Part shown: piece by piece, positions 53,201 through 64,000 of the stretch
How positions within the stretch are numbered: position 1 is the stretch's first letter
Layout of the letters: each line of letters begins with the position of its first letter
Origin: Monoplex corrugatus
Lineage: Eukaryota > Mollusca > Gastropoda > Littorinimorpha > Ranellidae
Reading direction: 5' to 3'
Assembly (NCBI GenBank): GCA_030674185.1
Contig: CM060314.1
Span: 26,411,891 to 26,475,890 of the forward strand
DNA length: 64,000 nt
The notes under the pieces: model-generated
What the model was told of the DNA's origin: nothing
Databases searched by the model: none
Seen by the model: only the letters and a program-made list of their open reading frames with translations
Made by a program: the position numbers and the translations under genes

Positions 53201-56200
53201 TGAAATATTAACAACAGATGATACACTTCCACAATCTTATTCTAAGTGGTCAGAGAAATGAGGAGCAGATGTTCCATGGAAAAAAAAAAAAGAATTAATG
53301 AAAATTCATAAAAATTCAAGAAATTAAATTCAAATGGCCACAGGGATGTACTGTACACAGAGTTATTGGAACCGTCATACTGAAAGCGATGGGATTTGTG
53401 AATAACTTTCATTGTGATTTTTGTCTGGAAATGAAAGACAGTGCTGATCATTTATGTTGGAAATACTTTTATGATTCTGGGTAAGGCTATGTGTATTTTG
53501 GAATGTTTTTATACAAAACAATTCTAGATAAGGCTTGAAGAAATCTTGGAATCAGAATGTACAGCCTGTGCAAACATTAGCTTGACTGAAAACATGGTAC
53601 TGTTTGGAACAGATGAATGTATGCTCACATATTCAGCATCTGATTGAACTATCCTTGGAAAAATGTATATTTACAAACGCAAATTTGAAAAGGCTCTACC
53701 AAATATATTTCATTTCAAAAGATATCTGGCCACAAAATATCACAAAGAAAAACATACTGCAGAACTGACATGAAACTTGCACACCTTTAAAACAAAACGA
53801 CTGCCATATTTACTACTAATGGCAACCAAGACTTGATGTTGTCTGCTCAATTTTTGACGCACACATTGTCAGTGCACTGGTGAGATATGATTGTGAATCT
53901 GACTTACAAACTTCCATGTACACCGACAACTTCGAGTTATCTTTCCAGTAATCTTTTTTATTTCTCATATGGGTATATGTGTATTTTAAGCATATGAATA
54001 CTTTGTATATACTGGAGTATTCTTCATAATGTAACTGTCATTACACTCTGCTATTGCTGTTCATATTACCATGTTTACAATGAATTTTTAAAAATGTTTG
54101 AAAAACAAAAACCTCATGAACATGTCTCAACAGTTACAGTTTCCTTAAAATCCCAAGATATTACAACACGTGCACCAATTGTAACACTGACTGAAATTTA
54201 GCATAGAGATTTTGACAGCATGTAAACTAAGAACAAACCTAGATCTTGTGATTACATGCTGTCTGTAGCAAACAAAAATCACATTAAGCAACTTCAAGTT
54301 ATGTTTTCAGTCTCCTGAACAGCAAACAAGACATCCAAATCTCAAAATCTGAAGAAATGAAATTGAACACAATTGCTCAAAAGTCATGAAACAATGAACA
54401 ATTATTAGCACCATTTTGACCTGTTGAGATTAAAAGTACATCAAGTGGAATAAGATTATCATTATTATTAGTGTTTTAAGCCCATCCAACTGCTCAGAGT
54501 CATATCAGGGCTATAACCATCTCAAATGAAAACAAGTCTGAACATATCAATGACACTAGGAAAAAAAAACCGAAAAAGAACACCAAGTATACATATCATT
54601 ATATTCATGCGATGAGGGTATGCGTTTGACATTGGCCATTCTGCCCCTTTTATCAACAGTGGGATTTAAGAGAAAAAGCAAATGCATAAACTAAGTAGGC
54701 CTACATAAAAACAGACCTATAGTACTTAAAACTGTCACTAAACCTATTCATACTTCCTGAAAGCTGAAAATACAATCAACATATGTTCCTAATTATAAAT
54801 CCTATTAGACAGAAAGTTTGTAAAACTTTATGGAAAATATATCCATGAATGGGCCACCAAGACAGAAAATGACAAGACAGAAACAAAAAGACTGACAGAG
54901 AAGAGGAAATTTTGAGCACAGAATTTCCAGAAGGTGGGGATACTATTTTTACTGAAACAGCCTCCAGCACATCCAAAAGAGTGACTCAAGATAGTTACAT
55001 GCATAAAACTGTGTTGGCATCTGGTCCAAGATGGACAGTTAAGGTCTGTTTAATCACCACCAACTCATTCCATAAATTCAAAATCTTTACAAGAAGTTTG
55101 TTCATTTTTTCTTGTAACATCTATTTGCATATGTGCTTTTAGAAGTGTAACTTGTCATATTTTCATTCTAAAATTGTTTGCAGTACAAACTGAGTCTGAG
55201 AGGACAATAATATGGCAAAAAGGAAATTTTCCTTCTAAAATTACGTTTAATGTAACATACTTACCGTGGCTCACTGATGCAATAAGCGGCAGCGATTTGC
55301 CATTCCTGCCTCATAAACAATAAAGTCCAAAGGGACCATAACTCTGAGAGTATCCATGTCTTGCGCATGCGCATGTGCTCTTCCTCTTTTCAAGGAAACC
55401 AAGACCCTGACTGTGAACGGAAGGAACCAGGAAGGCAGGGAGGACGGGAGGGACTCTGCGTGAGCCACGGTAAGTATGTTAGATTAAACGTAATTTTAGA
55501 AGGAAAATTTCCTTTTAATTACACATACTGTACCGTGGCTCACTGATGCAGAATAGCGCTACCTGGAAGGAGGGCTTACCTGGTTAACGCCTGGAGGAAT
55601 GAGACAAGTCAGGGCGTGCAGCAGAGATGGGGTGTTGAGCCACCACAGTGGAAGCGATACCCCTAGATCCATCGTCGCGCAGACGGTATACATCGCGCCG
55701 GTAGGATGGAATACGCATCCTTGATGACTGTTCACAGCCATCGAGAGAGGGATGCGTGGCTAATGGCCTTCTTATAGCTTTCGTTGTAAGAGAGAAACAG
55801 GTGGTGCTGCTTCTGGCGAGAAGATTTCGTCATCCGGAGCAAGGATAGACGTCAGGGGATGGAGATAGACAGAGTAGGAGAACCTGGCGACTGGTTCTTG
55901 TCCAAGAAGTCCGGGAGTAGGCGGAGAGACATTGAGCCCTCCGGTTCAAAAGCAACATCCCCGGGGAGTCCGCCAAGAGCGTGCACTTCGCTACAGTGCC
56001 TCCCCAACGCTAGAGTGAGTAGAAAGGCCATCCGAAATGAGAGGAAGTTGGGAGAACACTCCCTGATGGACTTGTTAAGGCGAAAGTCCCAGGGAGGAGA
56101 GGACGAGAAGGAGATCCTCGGCCGGGTGCCGCGGGGGGTCAGGCTTCCCGAAGGGAAGCCCTACGGACAATATCCAGCAGGACAGGGTTGTCCGCGAATG

Positions 56201-59200
56201 AAGGACTACCCGACTGGCTGATGGTATTGCAGATGGCTGCCCTGCGTCCCTTCACTGAGGAGGACAAAAGGTTTTTCCCCGACGAAGAAGGCCATGGTAG
56301 TTGGCCCACTGCGAGCGCGGGGGTGACTGGAAGGTTGAGGAGCACCCAGAAGGCCAACTGTGTCAGTGGGCACTATATGTTCCCTGAGTGTCCGGTCTGT
56401 GTGCTTGCACCACAGGGCCGATCACTGCCGGGACAGGCCTAATGGAGACATTGAGGCCTGCACAGCAGTCAAGCAGGAAGGTTTAGAGCCTCCGGGTTGC
56501 TGTGCAGAAAGTTTCATCATAAATAAATAAATAAACAGAAAATGTATTAATAGTCTTCAGCTTCAGGGGAATTTGTCTCCAGATAGAGTTTTGTCCTTTG
56601 AGCCTGCTAGAGGCCTTTGTGGACTTGCACCCATCTCACAGAAACAAACATCTGTGATCTGTGTTGTCCCAAGCCCTCTGCAGAGCTGTGTGTGACAGAC
56701 TGCAGACTGTCAAAGCAAAAATGACAAAGACTGCATGCTACACAGCAAGAGACGTAACTCATATGACTTACATTTGAACAGTAGGAATGATGGACCTTAC
56801 CTGTACCCAAATCGCATTTTCCCTGAAACTCACTGCAAAGGGAGTGCTCTGCTTGTCTGACATAAGTATAGACAGCCACAAAAACAGGTCAACAACTACA
56901 TGATTTCAACAGCAAACATGACCTCCAATGACTGATGCAACAGTTAGTCAGCATACATTCATCTCACAGGTGCAAATACCTGTGGCTTGTGTTGTCCCAA
57001 GCCCTCTGCAAAGTTACTACTGCAGGCCACCAAAGCGAGGATGACACAGACACTGTACCACAGTCTCTCCATGCTACAGAGTATGGAAAATAGCTCATAC
57101 AATGTGCTTCTGAACCAGACAAAAGGTGAACTAAAGATTCAATGGAGGATTGGGCCACAGGTTTTTTACACACCTTGTTCTCCTCAAGGAACTGTAGCTT
57201 GATGTTGACGTCAGCCCTGAGTTTCTCGAACTTCATCTTGTGCTCTTCAAACCTGCGCTTGCTTTCCTCAATGCGTGAAGACACTGCGTTCTCTCTGGGC
57301 CCCAGCTGAAGCTGTTCCAGTTCGTTGCGATATGCATCATATTCCAATCTGTGTGAAGAAATATAGGCGTCATACTCCAATCTGTTAGAAAAAATACATG
57401 CAGCATGCTTGTACTGGTTAGTCTCTCTCACGCTCTCTCTTCTAGTGTGTCCTGCTCTCTTTCTCTCTTTTCCTCTCTCTCTCTTTCGCTTCCAGTTTAC
57501 ATGTATGTTGGTAGTCTTGAGTACATATCGTAAATGTATCTTTATACAAGAAAGCTTGTGTTAACAGTTCCAGAAGAATGGTAAACAAATAAAATGCAAC
57601 TTCTAAATAAAACAATATTACAACTTCTAAATAAAACAACATCTACAAGCCCTGTTCACAATTTCCTTTTTCTCACATTTTATACATGCTCTGCACAATC
57701 ACGATATCGGAAACGGAGTAGTCTTAAGCCCTCATGATGACAAGCCACATAAATTTTGATGGTAGTTTTGTGTTATTTTTTCAGGCAATGTATCGCCCGC
57801 TAGTGGTCCCCCATTGAAACCTAAAAATTAAAAAAGTTACTTTTGTAGACTTGTCATGTTCACTGGTGGAACTAGATTTCTTTTTCTTTTTGTTTACAGT
57901 TTGTTTTGTTCCAAACAATGTTTATCCATGGTATGTGTACGGACACTTACTAGCCCACACTATGTGGGCAAATATGTTGCTGCACAATCTGCATACTTTA
58001 TCTTTAGAGGATGTGCATGCTGATTTATGTGTGTGTTTCCATTAGCTGCCAAACAACAACATGGCTTATAGGATCTTTGTCATGCATGAAAGGTGTTCTG
58101 CATGCACATACACACAATGGAAGCTAAAGCACTAGCAGGTCTGCACATATGTTGACCTTGGAGATTAAAAACATCCCCATCACGAGGCATAACCAAGGCA
58201 GGATCAAACTCAGATCTATGATTAATATATGTTCCTAATTATAAATCCTATTAGACAGAAAGTTTGTAAAACTTTATGGAAAACATACATATATATGTGA
58301 ATGGGTCATCAAGACACCAACTGAGAAAGGAAGAGATGACAGAAAGCAAAGAAGCCAGGCTATTGAGTCCATGAAGGAAGTGGAATGCTTGTTTTCTTAC
58401 CAAAATCAGAAAATTCAGTAAGCACTGGCAGCAAAAGAATAAATCAAATATGTAAAGTCATTCCTACCATTTTACCAAAATTTCCATTTTTTTTAGGGGA
58501 CACGGGAAAAATCTTTACTAAAATAAAGTACTTTCACATGTCTACACTTCCAGGCCATGTGAATCAAGTAAGGAGACATTTTCATTCACATCTACACAAA
58601 TATTTTTCCTTCAGACTTGAGCGGTGGTCCAAAATGGGTAAAGCTCCAAGAAGACAGAAAAACTCACAAGACGTGCAAAGATGTAAACAATAAAACAAAT
58701 GCAAAATAAAAATTTTTAAAGCACACACACGTGCAATTACAGAACTCAACCAAACAATCTCATCCACCATCCTCAAAACATCTATCCCAAAAAACATAAA
58801 CAAACACCAAACAGTGGCGATCAATTACCTTGCACTCTCATACTGTCGTATCGTCATCAGAGTGTCCTCTATAGTTTTATTGCACAACGTGTTCACAGAC
58901 GATGTGAAAAAGTTCAATGCACCTGAAACATTTGGCATGTGACTTAAAATACATGATGACGCCATGAATACAAAATCATATCACTTAATACAAGTCCAGG
59001 ACATAAAGACAATGATGATGTGAATACACTAACTGCCATAATCCGCCTACACATACACTCATTCTCATGAGAAGTTCAAAGTGCAATAAATTATGTGATC
59101 CCTGTTGGGGCAATGAAGACTATAACATAAGCACCTCGATGATTCAAGGTATCAAAAGTGCAGTTTTTAATCAAGTTTTTCAAAAGATTATGGCCATGTG

Positions 59201-59884
59201 TATTGTATTATGACACTCAAAATTTCACATCAGACTAATTTCTCAAATCTGATGAATTTTGTTAATTTCAGATGAAATGTTTAAGACATCAAATTACATG
59301 TGCACATACATACACACACACACACACTGTTTCTTTTCTCTCCCCCCCCCCCACCCCCCCCCCCCTCTCTGTCTCCAAGTCTTTCTCTCTCTGTATACTC
59401 TACACTCTACAAACATCAACTTAACATGATCTAGATATGTCCCCCCCCCCCCAGAAAAAAACAAACATAAACATACTCAACAAGATCTCTCCATTCTTGA
59501 CCAAGGCTTGTTGTGTCTCTGAGTTATATCGGAACTCTTCCTGAAGCTCCGGGGACTTCTGAGCCAGGTCCGAGAAACCCTCACCAAGGGCACGCTGCGT
59601 CTGCACGACGTTGTAGTAATGCTGCGTCAGCAGGCGCGCCAGCCGCAGGATATTGGCGTACTTACGCTGCGTGTCTCGCAGGCCCTCAATCTTGCCCTCC
59701 ATTTCCAGGTCCACAGTTTTGGAACCACGGCCTAAGCGTTCAGATATGAGCTGGCGTGTGCATTTGAATGTGTTCACTGACCAGTCTTTGATGGATTCCA
59801 GTTTGGACTGAGCGGAGGCGGACATGGATTTGGGGACAAAGTCGCCATTGCTCTGTGGGCCTGACAGCGGAATGTTGCTAGTGG
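50121..59884 (-). CDS. ARFIP: Arfaptin (BAR/AH domain), four 3' coding exons
   Basis: Arfaptins are crescent-shaped BAR-domain dimers that bind GTP-loaded ARL1, ARF and RAC1 at the trans-Golgi and shape or sense membrane curvature (family knowledge). The exons on the minus strand are 59884-59477, 58922-58829, 57348-57174 and 50273-50121. All junction phases agree, giving about 275 residues. Conserved stretches include [77 protein letters not shown] and [20 protein letters not shown]. They cover the whole AH domain and the C-terminus. The N-terminal exon or exons and the start codon lie beyond 59884, possibly outside the window. Confidence 0.95.
50274..51224. other. Arfaptin intron, unassigned
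   Basis: Unique AT-rich sequence with no exon or repeat recognised. Confidence 0.5.
51225..51486 (+). repeat. Interspersed repeat family A, partial copy
   Basis: CTTAGAGCCAAAAATGCACT, then GGCAGAAAATGATAGGAATA, TTTCCAGGTGAGGATACAAT and GGCATCCCCATGGGGGC match 25960-26214. Confidence 0.8.
51487..54464. other. Arfaptin intron, unassigned; one element end at 52018
   Basis: No exon. TTCTTAACCCCTTGACTGCTGACG at 52016-52039 resembles the terminal repeat of the TTAACCC foldback family, but the partner end was not found. The rest shows nothing. Confidence 0.4.
54465..54985 (+). repeat. Interspersed repeat family A, copy 3
   Basis: It starts GTGTTTTAAGCCCATCCAAC and contains ATCAGGGCTATAACCATCTC and GGGCCACCAAGACAGAAAAT. 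It ends TTTCCAGAAGGTGGGGATAC. Its middle part is the piece shared with 58219-58350 (TATGTTCCTAATTATAAATC). Confidence 0.75.
55222..55512. mobile_element. 291-bp element with 53-bp inverted repeats
   Basis: The left arm 55222-55274 (GGAAATTTTCCTTCTAAAAT ... ACTTACCGTGGCTCAC) is repeated inverted at 55460-55512 with about one mismatch. Each arm carries GTGAGCCACG|GTAAGTATGT reading outward, a consensus 5' splice site. The inside is GC-richer, with a GCGCATGCGCATG palindrome. A third, partial arm follows at 55528-55548. Confidence 0.85.
55525..56515. other. GC-rich block in arfaptin intron
   Basis: About 1 kb of clearly higher G+C with open frames in several phases (for example 55859-56221 and 56188-56442 on plus). 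It begins with a partial arm of the neighbouring inverted-repeat element (GTACCGTGGCTCACTGATGC). No domain is recognised. It could be the body of a larger transposon of which the 291-bp element is a deleted relative, or an inserted foreign segment. Confidence 0.4.
56516..57173. other. Arfaptin intron with internal duplication
   Basis: CATCTCACAG, GTGTTGTCCCAAGCCCTCTG and CAGACTG/CAGGCCACC recur at 56632-56720 and 56970-57045, a diverged duplication spaced about 337 bases. No exon seen. Confidence 0.5.
57174..57348 (-). CDS. ARFIP: Arfaptin exon (BAR helix) with duplicated acceptor
   Basis: It encodes [20 protein letters not shown], then [20 protein letters not shown] and [18 protein letters not shown], with donor AACAAG|GTGTGT. 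Two acceptors lie 33 bases apart: TTCTTCACACAG|ATTGG (exon start 57348) and TTTTCTAACAG|ATTGG (exon start 57381). Use of the upstream one would add [11 protein letters not shown] in frame, which is a duplication of the exon's own beginning. Relatives lack the insert, so I take 57348 as the main start. Confidence 0.93.
58030..58215 (-). mobile_element. SINE fragment
   Basis: ACATGGCTTATAGGATCTTT, then GGTGTTCTGCATGCACATAC and ACTAGCAGGTCTGCACATAT, with a degenerate B box AGGATCAAACTCAGATCT near 58200. Same family as 2680-2800. Confidence 0.65.
58219..58350 (+). repeat. Interspersed repeat family A, copy 4
   Basis: ATATGTTCCTAATTATAAAT followed by AGACAGAAAGTTTGTAAAAC matches 54780-54840 almost exactly. 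Confidence 0.85.
58829..58922 (-). CDS. ARFIP: Arfaptin exon (BAR helix)
   Basis: The 94-nt exon lies between AATGTTTCAG|GTGC and GCAAG|GTAATT. It encodes [20 protein letters not shown] followed by [10 protein letters not shown] and a split Arg. The match to human [31 protein letters not shown] is close. It is too short for an ORF scan. Confidence 0.95.
59477..59884 (-). CDS. ARFIP: Arfaptin exon (first seen), start of AH domain
   Basis: The acceptor TTTTTTCAG|CCAC opens a 408-nt exon that begins two bases into a codon and reads [20 protein letters not shown]. It continues through the first AH helices to KNGEILL. The donor is TTGA|GTATGT. The amphipathic/basic [20 protein letters not shown] segment just before the BAR coiled coil is the membrane-inserting helix in relatives. 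Met at 59825 is internal, not the start, because the frame stays open and conserved upstream of it. Confidence 0.93.
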
Positions 59885-61005
59885 CTGAAAAAACAAAATT
59901 TGTTGATAATCAAGTATTTTGCCTTTGTGCATATATTTTGGATAATTTGATATTTATACTACAAGTATATTCTAAATACTGTAATGCTGTTACTGCATGT
60001 ACCTTTCAAATGATCAAATGCTTTTACCGTACAGATTTCAATGCCCTTACTGCAATACCATAATTGTCATTATCATAATGCTCTTCTGTGCCATGATTAA
60101 CTTTTGTACTTGTGAGATCTGTTTTATAATAAGATCCTATCCTTTCTATTCTATTCACACATGACACTGTCAAAATACAAATGTTACAAGTCTGGCCTAA
60201 ATATATCACTGTAGGTAGTTTTATATAATTTACACTATTAAAAAAAAACCCACTACTTTCATCTTTATTTGTAAAGTAGCATATCTATTTCCACAGATAC
60301 TGCTTCTTTTGAGTTGATATATCCGTAACCCTAAAACACAGTTCATATTTCTATTCTGCACTATATATATTATGTAAACAAAGTGAAATACACACACATT
60401 AGAATAATAACTATGTACCTATCCATGCAACAACGCAAGTAATATAACTATGTACCTATCCATGCAACAATGCAAGTAATATAACTATGTACCTATCCAT
60501 GCAACAACGCAAGTACCAGTACAAGCTGTGTCACTGATTAAAGTTTTAATCTGGATCAATGAGTCAAAATTTGCAAAACTCAAAACAAAGAAAATCAAAC
60601 ATACAAAAAAAATCAAAACAAAAAAAATGACGTGCTCTCCATCATAACATACTTTTTTCAATATGTTTAATGGCAATAAAACAAACAAAAATCAATAATG
60701 ATATAACACTTTTTTATTTTTGTCCCCTGACAATTTCTTTACTGATTAATAGTGGTAGTACTATTGTGCATTACCAAATAAAACAAAGTGTACTCAAGGT
60801 ATTTTTTTCTTGTTCTTGTTTTTGTTTTTTGTAATTTTAATATATAAAAGTAACTATTGATTTTATCAATGTTCATCGTACTAGTATCCAAATATAGCAT
60901 ATCATTTCTAAGCATAAGATCAGCAGCAGTTGTTGGAAAAAATATATCAGTCCTATGAGCTTTTTTATAAATAATGTACAAGATTATCACATACAATACA
61001 TAATA
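59885..61005. other. Upstream of first seen arfaptin exon; 37-bp triplication
   Basis: No further arfaptin exon with matching phase was found. A 37-bp unit (ATAACTATGTACCTATCCAT plus GCAACAACGCAAGTAAT) is present three times at 60407-60516. Confidence 0.5.
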
Positions 61006-61173
61006 TCACACACACACACACACACCACACACCACACACACACACCACACACACAACAAATCATGTACAATATTATCAAATCAATACAACACACACACAC
61101 ACCACACACACACACACCACACCACACACCACCACACACACACACACACACACACACCACACACAACACACAC

Positions 61174-61216
<43 letters not shown>
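61006..61216. repeat. (CA)n / (CCA) microsatellite
   Basis: CA runs broken by CACC and an ACAACAAATCATGTAC spacer. Confidence 0.97.
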
Positions 61217-61219
<3 letters not shown>

Positions 61220-61589
61220 GCATCGTTTCATAAATATTAATCAGAATCAACCTGACACATTGAAAAAAGCCAAAAATTAATAAGTTTCTGACACCAACGT
61301 GTAAATGTAAATGTTCTACTAAGTAAACATGAAATGAAAGCATTCAGTATACCCATACCATCAATCAAATAATGTTAGACACACATACTTTATCAATGAA
61401 ATTAATGATCAATTCATTCTATATTGAGGGATTAAAAAGGTGAAACACACATCCTCCGATCCATTTATCTTAATACCTCTTATACTCAAGAAGACTGCAC
61501 ATCAAAAACTACACTACACATTAAAGGCTAAGCATTACACATTAAAGGCTATGCACTAAGCTACCATTAAATGTAGGTAGGTGAGTGTG

Positions 61590-61641
61590 CATGTGTGTAT
61601 GACAGTGTGTGTGTGTGTTGAGAGAGAGAGAGAGAGAGAAA

Positions 61642-61738
<97 letters not shown>

Positions 61739-61858
61739 ATGTGTGTGTGTGTGCGTGTGTATGTGTATGTGTGACAGTGTGTGCATGAGTGTTTATGTAT
61801 GCACATGCACACTGCATGCATGCATAGCGTGTGTGCATGTCTGCATATTGTGTGTGTG

Positions 61859-61924
<66 letters not shown>

Positions 61925-61970
61925 TGTGTGTGTTTTGCATGTGAGCATGCATGTGTGTGTGTTTGTGTGA
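61590..61970. repeat. (GT)n microsatellite
   Basis: GT runs with (GA)n at 61620-61640 and GCATG breaks. The stretch 61217-61589 before it shows nothing recognisable. Confidence 0.97.
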
Positions 61971-62097
61971 ACTCACATCTATGTCTTTGTGTGTTAAGTT
62001 ACACTATGTTAGCAATCACAAGCATCTTCTAGTTTTGTGCGATCTAAAACTCATTCATAAAGGTTAATGGTGCAGAATTCGACATGTGGTGCTAAAC

Positions 62098-62275
62098 AGG
62101 TAACATGTTCTAACTTTGCATACATTAAGTAACACCTTCTAATTTTACACAAATAGTTAACACCTTCTAACTTTGTAAAAATTGTTAACACCTTCTAACT
62201 TTGGACAAATAAGTAACACCTCCTAACTTTGTTTAAATAGGTGACACCTAACTTCGAACAAATACATAAACCTAC
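62098..62275. repeat. ~31-bp diverged minisatellite, 6 copies
   Basis: AACACCTTCTAACTTTG plus about 14 variable A/T bases recur at 62102, 62132, 62160, 62186, 62214 and 62246. Confidence 0.85.
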
Positions 62276-64000
62276 CTTTATACATATAAATAGTATCTTC
62301 AAACTTTGTAAACTAAATCTGATAAGACTGCATAACATGTAATAATACCAAAATAGTGATACAATACTTGCAATTTAAGAAAGCTTTAAAACTGTTTGCA
62401 ACATACTTGCACAAAACATATTCTATTGTTGAACTGTAAACACAAACAGGAAAATGTACAACCACAAGAGCACATCAGATATGTACAACAGGGATGAGAA
62501 GATGAGGCAGAAGATGACAGTGGAAATATGTTGTTGTCCCCTAAAATAAGCAAATAAATAAATAAACAAACAAATGAATGAATAAATACATAAATGAGGA
62601 CATGAGGGTAAAAGTAATGGTGGACATTTTTTTCACACAAAAAGGAGCGGGGGGGGGGGGGGGGGAGGGATCTTCCGAACCTGGCCTCTTCCTATCTCAA
62701 CCGTTTCAAAGGCATGAAAAGGGGCCGAGGAGGAAAGGAGGAGGAGAGGCAACAAAGATTTGAGGATCAGGTAAGCAGTGGAATATGTATGCTAGAGCAA
62801 TCAAGTAATCAATACACAGTGGACATGTTGACTACTTTGTCTTGTCACAGGTAGAGTGTAAGCAATGAATGCTGGTTTCACTTTCAGTCTGAGAAACTGG
62901 CTGTAATTTTTAGAATCATATGACATCGCCGATGGCCTGTGTGAAGCAAACACTCACAGCACATAAACAATACCAAGGCAAACAGAGAAATGTCCCTGGC
63001 AAAATTCTGAAGAAAAATCCATTTTTATATGTAAACAGACATCTGTATTGGCAGAAAAAAGAGAACATATTTGGGTGGCACTGCACTGCGATGTGTGCTC
63101 TTTCTGGGGACAGTAGCTCAAGTTTCATATGGTAAATCCAGTGTGACCACAAAAAATAATTAAATAAAATGAAAAAAATAAAAAATAACAAATTACAGAT
63201 TACTAAAACAAACAGAATTCACCCCTGTTCCACGGAAACTAGATATGTGAAGGATAGGCATCTGCATCAAACTGAACAACAGTTAAAACAAAAGCAAGCA
63301 TCAATATGAATAAACTTTTCTATATAGTAACTCTTATGTAATAAAAAAAAAACCCAAAACCATCCTGCAGCATTATACTGATTTTATACATGTAAGTACT
63401 CACCTGTGACCCATAACAAAATAAAGCAAAACACACATACAAGGACTAAATTCCATTCTAATAAACAAAAATCACAAAATTTGAGAAAACTGGCCACAAT
63501 GCTTCACGTCCATTGAGGTAAAGATGTCTATAAAAAAAAACTGATCTATGCCTTTTTCCTGAAACTTTCCTTTACAATGCACAATGTCATTCTTAACACA
63601 TTTTAATCTCAGGCAAGAATCAAAATGTGCAAAAGAAGGAATAAAGAAATACAAAAAGAAACAAAATGGAAGAGCAAAGTACAGAGTTCGTCATTCCTAT
63701 TACTATTAGTATTACTGTTTAAAGCCCAGCCGACTGTGCAGATCCTTATCAGGGCTAATAACCATTTCAAAACGAAGAAAAACCCTCATTGGAAAAAAAA
63801 TTGGAAAAGAAAATCAAGTACACACACAAATGTATTCATGCACACAGAGTAACTGGTAAGTTATGGCATCATTAAAGTCAACAACATATTCCATGTTGGC
63901 TGTAAGAGTGAGATATGAAATACAAAGAGAACCTTACATCACCAACGCTACTAACAAATTCAACATAATACGAAAAGAGGAGTCATAACAGATTAATTTG
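62276..64000. other. Unassigned right end; repeat A copy at 63715-63850
   Basis: A G homopolymer lies at 62650-62666. A plus-strand stretch ending in GAGGATCAG|GTAAGC (62765) looks exon-like, but no homology supports it. TTTAAAGCCCAGCCGACTGT at 63718 starts a partial copy of repeat family A that runs to about 63850. Nothing else is supported. Confidence 0.4.

Noticed and set aside
55859..56221. 120-codon frame in the GC-rich block as an arfaptin exon
   Set aside because: Wrong strand for arfaptin and no homology. High G+C alone explains the open frame.
59513..59749. 78-codon plus frame over the first arfaptin exon
   Set aside because: It is an antisense shadow of a strongly conserved coding exon.
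62700..62775. Plus-strand exon-like stretch MKRGRGGKEEERQQRFEDQ with GTAAGC donor
   Set aside because: No acceptor, no partner exon and no homology; it follows a G homopolymer and is low complexity.

Overview
The window is animal nuclear DNA, most probably from a mollusc and perhaps a marine snail. The evidence is a low density of multi-exon genes, very long introns, AT-rich background, huge (CA/GT)n tracts, and many diverged tRNA-derived SINEs of a kind I recognise from gastropod genomes. Non-LTR retrotransposons of at least three lineages (RTE-like, CR1/L2-like, I-like with RNase H) are also present. The species call is an inference; nothing in the sequence proves it.

Four host genes can be supported. 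(1) The minus strand from 30184 down to the left edge carries TERF2IP (RAP1, the shelterin partner of TRF2). I assembled it from eight small exons spread over 29 kb. All splice phases agree, and together the exons encode a BRCT domain, an acidic linker, a Myb domain, a second acidic region and the first helix of the RCT domain. (2) A two-exon plus-strand gene for an unrecognised 72-residue acidic protein (4763-6134) lies inside TERF2IP intron 6. (3) TIMM8, a small Tim chaperone of the mitochondrial intermembrane space, is on the plus strand at 36157-36423. (4) The minus strand from 59884 to 50121 carries the last four coding exons of an arfaptin (ARFIP, BAR/AH domain); its 5' exons were not found. 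The genes look functionally unrelated.

Layout: 0-30 kb is TERF2IP, its introns packed with mobile elements. These include a CR1/L2-type LINE sitting inside a SINE (12408-16088), RTE-like fragments inside a ~93-bp tandem repeat, and a 3.6-kb array of a 45-bp satellite (16387-19985) that abuts exon 4. 30-36 kb is the intergenic region between the divergent TERF2IP and TIMM8. It holds a 359-bp inverted-repeat element with target duplication, a GC-rich TCGCGA-bearing stretch and a decayed RTE-like element. 36-50 kb separates the convergent TIMM8 and ARFIP and has no recognisable gene. It contains 47-bp and 41-bp minisatellites, foldback elements and microsatellites. 50-60 kb is ARFIP, with a 291-bp inverted-repeat element and an odd GC-rich block in its 6.9-kb intron. 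60-64 kb is upstream or intronic sequence with microsatellites.

Most long open frames in the window are translated microsatellites, such as CVCV or HTHT runs, and are not genes. No rRNA, true tRNA, CRISPR array, operon or prokaryotic feature was seen.
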